Both the position numbers and the translations under genes were made by a program. The notes below the pieces were generated by a model. The model was given only the letters and a program-made list of their open reading frames with translations, was not told where the DNA came from and ran no database searches. From CAXMRP01 sp964196155 (lineage in GTDB: Bacteria; Pseudomonadota; Alphaproteobacteria; Rhizobiales; Afifellaceae), in the NCBI GenBank assembly GCA_964196155.1, contig CAXMRP010000045.1, positions 10,700 through 74,699 on the forward strand: a stretch of DNA of 64,000 nucleotides. Direction: 5' to 3'. Positions 9,528-18,479 of the stretch are shown here, one piece after another (within the stretch, counting starts at the first letter, position 1; each line of letters starts with the position of its first letter).

Positions 9528-12500
9528 GTGTTCACGCAGCCTGGATATGACGATTTTGATGGTCAGATGCCGCCAAATCGCCGCACGGCGCGTTGGCGTC
9601 GACGGTTTATGTTGTCCTTTGCCGCGGCGTTGCTGTTCTTCGGTGTCGCGATCACGATCCTGTATTTTCAGGTCACCCGCAGCGCGCTCAATCTGGAATT
9701 TGTCCGCACCCAGTTCGAAAACGCCCTGCAAAACCGTTTGCCGCCCGCCGTCCAGGTCAATGTAGACGCGGCCTATCTGTCCTACCGCTCGGACGTTGGC
9801 CTGATCGCCCAGGCTCGCGATCTGGCCATTGATATTCCCGGTCGCGCCACAATTCGCATTCGCTCGGTTGATGCGACTGCCAATGTTACCGACCTGTTTT
9901 CCGCCCATTTCAATCCCCATACCCTGGCCGCCGAAGGGCTGGATATTACGCTAACGCCGTTGCGCGCAACGGCCTCCACCGCACCGCGCATCGATCAGGT
10001 CCGCACCACTGCCGAACTTGTCGCAAGAGCCATTGTCGATGCCGATACCGGCCTGCGCAATGCCGGCTATCAGGAACTGCGGGTATCAGACCTGGCGATC
10101 AGTGTGGTGCCGACGCTGGAGGACAGTTCCAACAATTCCCAGGCGGACAGCGCCAGCCTGTCTCGCACCGAGGACACCCAACAACTAAGCGGCCTTGCCG
10201 AACCGGGCCGGCGGCTCCTCGTCCAGCGGATCACCGAAACCCGGTGGGCGCCGCTGGAGCCTGGACGCAGTAAAATCTGGTCGCAGATTGGCCAGGGCGG
10301 CGACGAAGTTGTCTTCAAGATCGAACGGATAACCGATGAGGAGGGCAACCACCGGGTCGAGGCTTTTCTCGACCAGTTTCCTGCCGCCATGCTGTTGCCC
10401 GCGCTTGGCGACCCCAACGGCCCGGTACAATTCGATGCGCTCGGGTCCTTGCGGGCGCTTATCGATCTTGGCGCAGATGGCAATTTTGGCAGCATGCGGG
10501 CGCGGTTGACGCTTGGCGCCGGCGAATTCCTGTTTAATCGCAAGCATCATTCCACCATTGATGGCGCTGATCTGTTTGCCGAAATCGGAACCAGTGATGA
10601 TCAGTTGGCGTTGCGCCGGGGGCTTTTGTATTTTGGCCTCAGCCAGTTCCAGATTTCCGGCGGGATAGACTTGCGCTCGCCGGGCGAGCCGATCGCCATC
10701 GGTTTGCGTCTGGGAGAGAGCTTTGTACCGGTGCTCGGCGACAGTGGTGCGGCGACGGTTCGGCTGGCTGGCGGCAGAATTGCTGCCACGCTTGACCCGG
10801 AAATCTGGAATTTCGAGATCGAACGACTGGAGGTTACCGGATCGGCGGGCAAACTTGCCATGTTGGGAAATATTCAGTTCGGCGGTGACAGTCCCGGTGT
10901 CGCACTGGCGATCCAGCTGGCCCAGGCTGATGTCGCCATGGTCCACGGCCTTTGGCCGGCGTTTGTGGCGGGCAAGGCCCGCAAATGGTTCAAAAACAAC
11001 ATACGCGCTGGCAGGATCGGTCCAGGTCTGGTCCAGGTGGCGTTGCCCATGGACGAATTGCGCAAGCGTAACCGCATCGACCCGATACCCGACTACGCGG
11101 TCGCCGGCACTGTGGATTTCTCAAGCACCGACTTTACCCCCTTGCCATTTTTTCCTGAAATATCCGATGCAGCCGGCAGTCTGACATTTGAAAATTCCAC
11201 AACGACAATCGTCCTGAAAAGTGGCACTTCCCTAATCAAAGGTCGTGGCGCGCTGGATGTCACCGGCAGCAGCATCGCCATTCCGCGCATGGCCGCACCC
11301 TCTCCGATCGGTGAAATCGATTTGCGATTGTCCGGACCGATCGCCGCAATTGCGCAAGTTGCCGATGCCGGGCCGCTCAATGCCGCCTCCGGCCGCGACA
11401 TTGACGCAGCGGCCCTGAGTGGCACCGGGCAGTTGGCTCTGAAAGTCGACGTGCCGATGTCCGGCGGCGATGCACTGTCTGACCTTGCCCCGGAATTTGA
11501 ACTGGCACTCACTGATTTCACCAGCAGCGAACCGCTGGATGGCCGCAAGATATCGGGCGCAAGCCTTGTCCTCAAAGGCAATCCCGATACGTTTTCGATC
11601 ACCGGGAACGCCATCGTCGATGGTATCCCCGCCGATCTGGCAATGGTCTCCGGAAGCGCCGCTGAGGGCAATGTGGTCAAACTCACACTCGACGACAAAA
11701 CCCGGCGGCGGCTGGGATTTGATCTGGGCAGCCTGCTCACTGGTCCTGTTACAGCCACTTTCGCGCCGACAGACACGCCGGAAAAACGGAAAATAATTCT
11801 CGACCTGCAAGATGCCCGTATCAACTTGCCCTTTGCCGCCTGGGAAAAAGGCTTCGGTGTCGCCGGCAAGGCCGAGTTCATTTTCCACGAGTCGCCCAAA
11901 GGGTCGCGGATGGACAATATTGTCCTCAGTGGCCGCGGTTTCCGTGCGACAGGCAATGTCAGACTGAAGCCGGATGGCGGCATCGCCAGCATGAATCTCG
12001 ACAAGGTGACCTTGCGTCCTGGCGATAATTTCTCTGTTGCCATGACAGCCGATGGCAAGGGTTATGATATCAAGATTGCCGGCCAGTCCTTTGATGCGAG
12101 GGGGTTGATATCCCGTCTGAAAACAGATTCCAGCACCAAGGGCTGGGATCTGCCCGGCCTGAAACTTGCCATCAACTTGAAAAAACTGAACGGCCACAAC
12201 CGGGTCGCCCTGCACAATCTCAAAGGTAGCGTCCGGTTTGCCGGCGGCCGAATTCGCGCCTTGTCGTTTGCCGGTACGACCGGCAAGGCGCAGCCCTTCA
12301 ACTGGGAGATTATCGAAAAAGGCGAGACCCGCAGCCTGTCTTTCCGCTCCGCCAATGGCGGTGCGGCGCTGCGGTTTGCTGATCTTTACACCAGGATCCT
12401 CGGCGGCGAACTGGATCTGCGACAGGACGGGCCGAAAAGCGGAGACTTTGCTGCCGGCGGCCTGGTACTGCGCAATTTCCGGGTGATCAACGAGCGCGTA

Positions 12501-12929
12501 CTGGCACAAGCGGTGCGTTCCAATACCGGATCGGAATCCACAGCTGTCCGCGATGATGTCCGCCGCAAGGTCAATGCGGCCAACCTGGTATTTTCCGTTC
12601 TCCAGATCCCGTTTCGCCGCGATGGCGATGTCATTTCGCTCAACAAGGCTGCATTGCGCGGTCCGGCGATTGGCGGAACCGCCACGGGAACCGTCAATCT
12701 GGAAGACCGCCAGATTGCCATCAGCGGCACATTCATCCCGATCTATGGCATCAACAATATTGCCGGTTCGATCCCGCTGATCGGTGCCATCCTTGGTGGC
12801 GGCAGGAACGAAGGCCTGATTGGCCTGACCTATCGGATTTTTGGCCCGCTGGACGCGCCGACATTGCAGATGAACCCGGTTTCGGTGATCGCGCCGGGGA
12901 TATTCCGCAAGATATTCGAGTTCCGTTGA
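9528..12929 (+). CDS. AsmA/YhdP-like envelope protein (DUF3971 and AsmA C-terminal)
   Basis: A 1133-aa protein with one N-terminal membrane anchor (about residues 25-48) and a very long beta-rich periplasmic region. The C-terminal 300 residues (ALRFADLYTRILGGELDL, VLQIPFRRDGD, FIPIYGINNIAGSIPLIG) match the AsmA-like region of YhdP-type proteins. Members such as YhdP, TamB and YdbH form hydrophobic grooves thought to carry phospholipid from the inner to the outer membrane. That role here is inference from family. GTG at 9528 is supported by GGAG at 9519-9522; no ATG near it has a better site. It stands alone, ending just before the 3' end of tyrS, with which it converges. Confidence 0.88.
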   Translation: MFTQPGYDDFDGQMPPNRRTARWRRRFMLSFAAALLFFGVAITILYFQVTRSALNLEFVRTQFENALQNRLPPAVQVNVDAAYLSYRSDVGLIAQARDLAIDIPGRATIRIRSVDATANVTDLFSAHFNPHTLAAEGLDITLTPLRATASTAPRIDQVRTTAELVARAIVDADTGLRNAGYQELRVSDLAISVVPTLEDSSNNSQADSASLSRTEDTQQLSGLAEPGRRLLVQRITETRWAPLEPGRSKIWSQIGQGGDEVVFKIERITDEEGNHRVEAFLDQFPAAMLLPALGDPNGPVQFDALGSLRALIDLGADGNFGSMRARLTLGAGEFLFNRKHHSTIDGADLFAEIGTSDDQLALRRGLLYFGLSQFQISGGIDLRSPGEPIAIGLRLGESFVPVLGDSGAATVRLAGGRIAATLDPEIWNFEIERLEVTGSAGKLAMLGNIQFGGDSPGVALAIQLAQADVAMVHGLWPAFVAGKARKWFKNNIRAGRIGPGLVQVALPMDELRKRNRIDPIPDYAVAGTVDFSSTDFTPLPFFPEISDAAGSLTFENSTTTIVLKSGTSLIKGRGALDVTGSSIAIPRMAAPSPIGEIDLRLSGPIAAIAQVADAGPLNAASGRDIDAAALSGTGQLALKVDVPMSGGDALSDLAPEFELALTDFTSSEPLDGRKISGASLVLKGNPDTFSITGNAIVDGIPADLAMVSGSAAEGNVVKLTLDDKTRRRLGFDLGSLLTGPVTATFAPTDTPEKRKIILDLQDARINLPFAAWEKGFGVAGKAEFIFHESPKGSRMDNIVLSGRGFRATGNVRLKPDGGIASMNLDKVTLRPGDNFSVAMTADGKGYDIKIAGQSFDARGLISRLKTDSSTKGWDLPGLKLAINLKKLNGHNRVALHNLKGSVRFAGGRIRALSFAGTTGKAQPFNWEIIEKGETRSLSFRSANGGAALRFADLYTRILGGELDLRQDGPKSGDFAAGGLVLRNFRVINERVLAQAVRSNTGSESTAVRDDVRRKVNAANLVFSVLQIPFRRDGDVISLNKAALRGPAIGGTATGTVNLEDRQIAISGTFIPIYGINNIAGSIPLIGAILGGGRNEGLIGLTYRIFGPLDAPTLQMNPVSVIAPGIFRKIFEFR

Positions 12930-13006
12930 TCAAAGCCGCTTCTTTCACGGCTGCATGGCAGCGCAACTGATTGCGGCGAAACGTATTCCGAATTCTGGAA
13001 TGCACG

Positions 13007-14266
13007 CTAGCCGTCGGAGACCTTGATGAGCGCGTGCTTCTTGCGGCCGAGCGACAGTTTGATCTGACCCTCCTCGGACAGGTCAGCCAGGGAGAGATTG
13101 GCCCGTTCATCGCTCACCGCCACGTCGTTGACGCGGATGGAGCCACCGCGGATTTGCCGGCGTACCTCGCCGTTGGACGCGGCAAGGCCGGCCTCGACAA
13201 AGGCCGATAACAGGCCAATTTCCGCCTCAAGCCTGGCTGATGTCACCGATACCGTGGGCAGCGCATCGCCGGCGCCGCCGGCCTCGAAGGTCTGCCGCGC
13301 GGTTTCCGCCGCCGCATCTGCCGCGGCCCGTCCATGGACCATGGCCGTGGCTTCATTTGCCAGAATTTTCTTGGCCTCGTTCAGTTCCGCGCCGTCCAGC
13401 GCGCCCAGCCGATTGGTTTCATCGACTGGCAGCACCGTGAAGAGTTTCAAAAAACGCCCGACATCGCTGTCCTCGGTGTTACGCCAGAACTGCCAGTAAT
13501 CGTAGGGCGACAGCATGGCGTCCGAGAGCCAGATGGCACCTTTCGCCGTCTTTCCCATCTTGGCGCCCGACGATGTGGTGATCAGCGGGCATGTCAGGGC
13601 AAACAATGAGGGCGTACCCGCCCGCCGGCCCAGATCGACACCGGAGATGATGTTGCCCCACTGGTCCGAACCACCCATCTGCAGGCGGCAATCATGGCGC
13701 CGGTTCAGCTCGACAAAGTCATAGGCCTGGAGCACCATATAATTGAATTCCAGGAACGACAGATGCTGCTCGCGCTCCAGCCGCATCCGCACCGAATCGC
13801 GTTGGAGCATGGCGTTGACCGAAAAATGCGAACCGAATTCGCGCAGGAACGCGACATAGTTCAGGTCGAGCAGCCATTCGGCATTGTCGAGCATCAGCGC
13901 GTCTTGCGCACCGCCGCCAAAATTTAGAAACTTATCGAAGACTGTCTTGATACGGTCCTTGTTGGCCTGGATACGCGCGACCGACAAAAGCTGACGCGCG
14001 TCGTCCTTGCCCGACGGATCACCAATCATCGTCGTACCGCCACCCATCAGCGCGATTGGACGGTGGCCGGTCTGCTGCATCCAGTAGAGCAGCATGATGC
14101 CCATCAAATTGCCGATATGCAGGCTTTCCGCTGTGCAATCAAAGCCGATATATCCGGTCACACGGCCAGCCTTGGCCAGCTCGTCGAGGCCCTCGGCATC
14201 CGACATTTGATGGATAAATCCGCGCTCGGATAACACAGACAGAAACTCGGATCGAAACTGGGTCAT
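13007..14266 (-). CDS. tyrS: Tyrosyl-tRNA synthetase
   Basis: Charges tRNA-Tyr with tyrosine, class Ic. The 419-aa protein has the HIGH-type signature as HIGN (near residue 48), GGTTMIGDPSG in the Rossmann fold, the KMSKS-type signature as KMGKT (near 236), and a C-terminal S4 RNA-binding domain (about 350-415). An in-frame extension to 14317 exists, but MTQFRSEFL at 14266 matches the normal start. It converges with the AsmA-like gene and diverges from the EAL-domain gene. Confidence 0.96.
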   Translation of the reverse strand: MTQFRSEFLSVLSERGFIHQMSDAEGLDELAKAGRVTGYIGFDCTAESLHIGNLMGIMLLYWMQQTGHRPIALMGGGTTMIGDPSGKDDARQLLSVARIQANKDRIKTVFDKFLNFGGGAQDALMLDNAEWLLDLNYVAFLREFGSHFSVNAMLQRDSVRMRLEREQHLSFLEFNYMVLQAYDFVELNRRHDCRLQMGGSDQWGNIISGVDLGRRAGTPSLFALTCPLITTSSGAKMGKTAKGAIWLSDAMLSPYDYWQFWRNTEDSDVGRFLKLFTVLPVDETNRLGALDGAELNEAKKILANEATAMVHGRAAADAAAETARQTFEAGGAGDALPTVSVTSARLEAEIGLLSAFVEAGLAASNGEVRRQIRGGSIRVNDVAVSDERANLSLADLSEEGQIKLSLGRKKHALIKVSDG

Positions 14267-14425
14267 CGCCTGTCCGGTGTCGGAAGTTGCAAACAGCATC
14301 GGCCAATAATTGGGCAAACGGCCGGATCGGTCATCTGCCCGAAGCTTCGCCCTTAATGGTTGTCCTTAACGGTAAGTCAAGGCTTTGCCGCGATTTTCAG
14401 TGCAACAGAGACGAATTCGTTAGCG

Positions 14426-16210
14426 ATGGGTAATACGGCGATGGGGATCAATTTGGCCAGAATGAATGCGACTGGTTTTGCTGGAATTATAGTGGCAGCC
14501 GGTGCTTGTACGACAACCGGTTTCGCGCAAGGGGCATCCAACTCCAAATTTCCGGCAGCCGGAACCGGGGCTTTCCCGGCCACCGGCACCGGTGAGTTTG
14601 AGCCGGTTTTGACGCCGGACATTGGCGCGGACGCTGCTCTTGGTTCAACCCCGGTACAATCCCCGGCAGAGTCGTTGACCCAGTCCCTGATGCAATCGTC
14701 AGAACTTGCACTGCCACTCGCGGCCCTCGGCGCATTGGTGCTCATTGGCGCTGCATGGCTATTTTTCAAACGTCGGCGCGGTGGCGGAACGGGCAGGCCG
14801 GTCACCAGCAGACAGTCGGCACGGGCGCTCGGCGGTCTTTGCGACCGGACGGCCTTTATCGGCAATCTGACGGAATTGCTGGCCGGATCAGAACGTCAGG
14901 GGCGGCACCTGGCCCTGCACATTATCGACTTTGACGGGTTCGGCGCAATCAACCGCACATACGGCTACGAGGCCGGCGATGCGCTGTTGAGCGAAGCCGC
15001 CAACCGTCTTGGCCAGATGGCCGCAGGACCCAATTGCCTGGCCCGGCTTGGCAGCGACGAGATCGCGGTTATCCAGTCCGACAGCGGGGCGACCCGGACC
15101 ATCGATGAATATGCCGAACGCCTGCATGAGGCGCTCTGCCGTCCGGTGACACTTGCCGGCGATCCAATCTCGCCACGGGTGAGCATTGGTACCGCAGTTG
15201 CGCCCCAGCACGGGTCCGATGCGGCCTCGCTGCTCAAGAGTGCCGATCTGGCGTTGACCAGCGCCAAGGAGGAAGGCGGCAATCGCTCCGTTCACTTCGG
15301 GCCGTCCTCGCGCATCGGCCGCGCCATGCGGTCACAGGAGGAAACCTTGCTCCGCTCCGCACTGTCCAACGGATGGGTCAAAGCCTACCTGCAGCCGATA
15401 TTCGACCTGCGCGAGCGCCAGCTGATGGGCTTTGAAGCCCTGGCCCGCATCGAGCACCCCGAGCGCGGCCTGATCGCGCCCGACGCGTTTTTGCCGATAG
15501 CCGAGGAAACCGGTTTGATCGAACCGCTCGCCGGCATTGTGCACCGGCAGGCCATGGAAGCGGCCGCCGACTGGCCCGATCACCTGGATCTGGCGATCAA
15601 CCTGTCGCCGGCCGAGTTTCGCAATACCAATGTTGCCGGCACAATCCGCGATGCGTTGGCCGAAAGTGGCCTGCCACCTAAAAGGGTCATGCTGGAAGTG
15701 ACCGAGCGGCTCTTTTCCGGCAATGCCACTGCGCCAGCCGAACAATTGCAGGCGCTGAAAGCCACCGGCGTGTCGCTGGCGCTTGACGATTTCGGATTGG
15801 GGCTGGCGGCGCTTACTCATTTGTGCGCGCACGAATTCGATGTCGTCAAGATCGACCGCACTGTCGTTCGCGCATTGTCGTCAGAACGGGCTGCGCGGCT
15901 TGTCAGCGTCATGATGCAGGCCGCCAATGATCTGGACATCATGGTCATTGCCGAGGGCGTAGAAACGGCTGAGCAGGTTCAGGTGCTGGCCAACCGCGGG
16001 TGTTTCCGCGCCCAGGGTGATTTGTTTTCCGTTCCATTGCCGATCGCCGATGTCGCGCCGATAATCATGAAAGACGTCAAGTACCGCACTACTGGCGCGA
16101 AAAACGACACAGCCACGAACGAAACTGCACCCGAAGCTGCGTCAGATGGTGAGGAGGCCAAGGACACAACGCCGCAACAGACAGACACCGACATCGCCCG
16201 CCAAGCCTGA
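14426..16210 (+). CDS. Membrane-anchored EAL phosphodiesterase with degenerate GGDEF domain
   Basis: Cyclic-di-GMP signalling protein, about 594 aa. An N-terminal signal-like segment is followed by a low-complexity G/T/P/S-rich stretch, a membrane helix (about residues 95-115, then FKRRRGG), a GGDEF-fold domain (about 135-290) and an EAL domain (about 310-550). The GGDEF signature is GSDEI, so cyclase activity is doubtful. The EAL domain keeps its key residues: FEALARIEHP, NLSPAEF, EVTERLF, LALDDFGLG, VVKIDRT and IAEGVET with AQG following. I infer an active phosphodiesterase. The acidic/threonine-rich C-tail is probably disordered. The start is uncertain: an in-frame TTG at 14360 and ATGs at 14426, 14441 and 14462 are all possible. 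Confidence 0.86.
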   Translation: MGNTAMGINLARMNATGFAGIIVAAGACTTTGFAQGASNSKFPAAGTGAFPATGTGEFEPVLTPDIGADAALGSTPVQSPAESLTQSLMQSSELALPLAALGALVLIGAAWLFFKRRRGGGTGRPVTSRQSARALGGLCDRTAFIGNLTELLAGSERQGRHLALHIIDFDGFGAINRTYGYEAGDALLSEAANRLGQMAAGPNCLARLGSDEIAVIQSDSGATRTIDEYAERLHEALCRPVTLAGDPISPRVSIGTAVAPQHGSDAASLLKSADLALTSAKEEGGNRSVHFGPSSRIGRAMRSQEETLLRSALSNGWVKAYLQPIFDLRERQLMGFEALARIEHPERGLIAPDAFLPIAEETGLIEPLAGIVHRQAMEAAADWPDHLDLAINLSPAEFRNTNVAGTIRDALAESGLPPKRVMLEVTERLFSGNATAPAEQLQALKATGVSLALDDFGLGLAALTHLCAHEFDVVKIDRTVVRALSSERAARLVSVMMQAANDLDIMVIAEGVETAEQVQVLANRGCFRAQGDLFSVPLPIADVAPIIMKDVKYRTTGAKNDTATNETAPEAASDGEEAKDTTPQQTDTDIARQA

Positions 16211-16257
16211 GCGCTGGCCGTGTCTGTGATTGTGTCCCGTTTTGCCGTGGTTAGCCC

Positions 16258-16923
16258 CTAGCGCGAGGCGTTGCCGCCTTCAATATCGGCAAGCCGCTTG
16301 TCCAGATAGCTGGAGCATTCGCCGACCAGTGTGTCGACATGGCCTTCAAAAAAGTGGTTGGCCGACGGCACTGTCTTTTGATTGACCGTGATGCCTTTTT
16401 GCGCCCTGAGCTTTTCAACAAGGGTTTGAACCGCATCCGGCGGCGAAACCCGATCCTCTTCGCCATGGATAATCAGGCCCGATGAAGGGCAGGGGGCAAG
16501 AAAGGAAAAGTCGTAGAGATTGGGCTGCGGCGCGATCGATAAAAAGCCTTCCACTTCCGGCCGCCGCATCAGCAACTGCATGCCGATCCACGAGCCGAAG
16601 GAGAAGCCGGCAATCCAAACTCCGCGCGAATCCGGGTGCAGGGTCTGGATCCAGTCCAGCGCCGCTGCCGCGTCCGACAGTTCGCCAACCCCGTGATCGA
16701 AATAGCCCTGGCTGCGTCCCACGCCACGGAAATTGAACCGCAGCGCAGTGAAGCCGCGCTCCTGAAACATGTAGAACAGGCGGTAGACGATCTGGTTGTT
16801 CATCGTGCCGCCAAAGCGCGAATGGGGGTGGAGAACCAGACCGATTGGCGCTGTTTTGTCGCTCGAAGGCTGGTAGCGGCCCTCAAGCCGGCCGTCGGGT
16901 CCGGCGAAGATGACTTCAGGCAT
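16258..16923 (-). CDS. Alpha/beta hydrolase (COG2945-like)
   Basis: Predicted cytoplasmic serine hydrolase of 221 aa with no signal peptide. The nucleophile elbow GFSFGS places the serine at residue 108. An acid in HGEEDRVSP (D157) and a histidine in ANHFFEGH (H190) complete a plausible triad. HPHSRFGGTMNN and RFNFRGVGRSQG are typical of the widespread proteobacterial group COG2945. The natural substrate is not known. It diverges from the cysteine desulfurase that opens the suf operon, with a 270-bp gap. I see no sign that the two are functionally linked. Confidence 0.88.
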   Translation of the reverse strand: MPEVIFAGPDGRLEGRYQPSSDKTAPIGLVLHPHSRFGGTMNNQIVYRLFYMFQERGFTALRFNFRGVGRSQGYFDHGVGELSDAAAALDWIQTLHPDSRGVWIAGFSFGSWIGMQLLMRRPEVEGFLSIAPQPNLYDFSFLAPCPSSGLIIHGEEDRVSPPDAVQTLVEKLRAQKGITVNQKTVPSANHFFEGHVDTLVGECSSYLDKRLADIEGGNASR

Positions 16924-17193
16924 GAAAATTCCTGTTGTTGAAATCCGTATCAGGCAAGCATCCGGTTTCTTGACACAGCCACGGCGGTAAACCTAAGTAC
17001 AGTTTGGAATGGTTCAAAACTGGCAAGGCAAGCCGCCGTCAGCTACCGGGCTGGCGCGGCGCTATCTAAAGACCGAAAAGTGACCCGATTACAAGCGTTT
17101 CGAGCACAACAGCGGCTCGCAATCGGCTTTCTTGCCGGAAATCGACCATCAGGCTCTGATTGAGCCGCAATGTCAGGGGATTCAAACCCGATA

Positions 17194-18378
17194 ATGTCTG
17201 AGTTGGCCATCAATCGCGATGTCACCGTCTATCTTGATGGGAACGGATCCATGCCGCTGCTTTCCGACGCGCGGGCGGCGATGGTGGATGCGCTGTCCCA
17301 TGCCGGCAATGCCTCCTCGACCCATACGGCCGGCCGGTCGGGCCGCGCCAGGATTGATCGCGCGCGCGATCAAATTGCCGCCCTTGTTGGCGTATCGGCA
17401 CCGCAGGTAATTTTTACCAGCGGCGCGACCGAGGCGGCCGCAATGGCGCTGACCACCACCTACCGCATCAAGGGCACCGACACAGCCATTGGCCGCGTTT
17501 ATGTCGCCGCTACCGAACATGCCTGTGTGCGGGCCGGCGGCGCGTTCCCGGCGCAGCAGATCACCGTGATCCCGGTCACCAGGGCAGGGATTGTCGATTG
17601 TGAGGCGCTCGCCGCCGCATTGGCGAGGCATGATGCAAATGATGGCCCGCCGCTGGTCGCCGTCATGCTCGCCAACAACGAGACCGGCATCATCAACCCG
17701 GTCGCTCAGGTCGCAGGCATCGTCCATCAGGCCGGTGGCATCGTGTATTGCGACGCGGTTCAGGCGGCCGGCCGGCTGGACCTCGACATTGCCGCGCTGG
17801 GTGTCGATCTTCTCGCCCTGTCCGCCCATAAGCTTGGTGGGCCGCAAGGCATCGGTGCGCTGATCCTTGCCGACAATGACCTGTGCCCGGTGCCGCTGAT
17901 CAGCGGTGGCGGTCAGGAAAAACGCCGCCGCGCCGGAACGGAAAATATCGCGGCGATCGCCGGCTTTGGCGTTGCCGCTTGCCTGGCCCGTGACCATATA
18001 GGGGACATGGCGCGTATTGGTGAAATGCGCGACGGTTTTGAGGCCGCAATTCTGGCGATTTCGCCGGATGCGCAAATTGTCGGTAAGACTGTCGAACGGC
18101 TGGCCAATACCAGCATGATTGTTGCGCCCGGGCAGGTCGCCGAAACCGTGGTTATCGCCTTCGATCTGGAAGGCATTGCCGTGTCGGCTGGTTCTGCCTG
18201 TTCGTCAGGAAAGGTATCGCAAAGCCACGTATTGGCGGCGATGGGACTGTCGCCGGAAGAGGCCCGCGCCGGCATCCGGTTCAGCCTTCATCCTGGCTCA
18301 ATCCGGGATGATATTGATCGCACGCTTGCCGTTTGGCAAAAAATATGCCGAAAGAGTGCGGACAAACACGCCGCGTGA
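17194..18378 (+). CDS. Cysteine desulfurase, NifS/IscS-like (first gene of suf operon)
   Basis: PLP enzyme that takes sulfur from cysteine for Fe-S cluster assembly, about 394 aa. PLP lysine is in LSAHKLGG (K213), the catalytic cysteine in SAGSACSSG (C336) on a group I-type loop, and the substrate-binding NNETG is present. It lies 100 bp upstream of sufB in the same direction, as in many alphaproteobacteria, so the operon has a group I-like enzyme here and a SufS type further down. The N-terminal motif is LDGNGSMPLL, in place of the usual LDxNATTPL. Start is ATG 17194, with AGGGG about 14 bases upstream; an in-frame ATG at 17170 would add eight residues. Confidence 0.9.
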   Translation: MSELAINRDVTVYLDGNGSMPLLSDARAAMVDALSHAGNASSTHTAGRSGRARIDRARDQIAALVGVSAPQVIFTSGATEAAAMALTTTYRIKGTDTAIGRVYVAATEHACVRAGGAFPAQQITVIPVTRAGIVDCEALAAALARHDANDGPPLVAVMLANNETGIINPVAQVAGIVHQAGGIVYCDAVQAAGRLDLDIAALGVDLLALSAHKLGGPQGIGALILADNDLCPVPLISGGGQEKRRRAGTENIAAIAGFGVAACLARDHIGDMARIGEMRDGFEAAILAISPDAQIVGKTVERLANTSMIVAPGQVAETVVIAFDLEGIAVSAGSACSSGKVSQSHVLAAMGLSPEEARAGIRFSLHPGSIRDDIDRTLAVWQKICRKSADKHAA

Positions 18379-18479
18379 GGAATTATAGAGCGGGCAACCG
18401 GCCAACGACCGGCCAGTGCGACCCGCAGATGAAGTGACAGAACCAACCGGCAGGCCTTGAACCTGCTAAGGAGGGTAAG

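Noticed and set aside
12960..13012. Possible fifth copy of the interspersed repeat after the AsmA-like gene
   Set aside because: Only short matches (GCATTCC and TAGCG-like ends); the AACCGGTTTTCGG core is absent.
14353..14370. TTAA-N9-TTAAC before the EAL gene
   Set aside because: Spacing is nine, not seven, so it does not match the CtrA consensus.
16960..17193. Iron-responsive operator (Irr, RirA or IscR type) before the suf operon
   Set aside because: A TTGACA is at 16970 but no convincing -10 or palindromic operator could be identified by eye.
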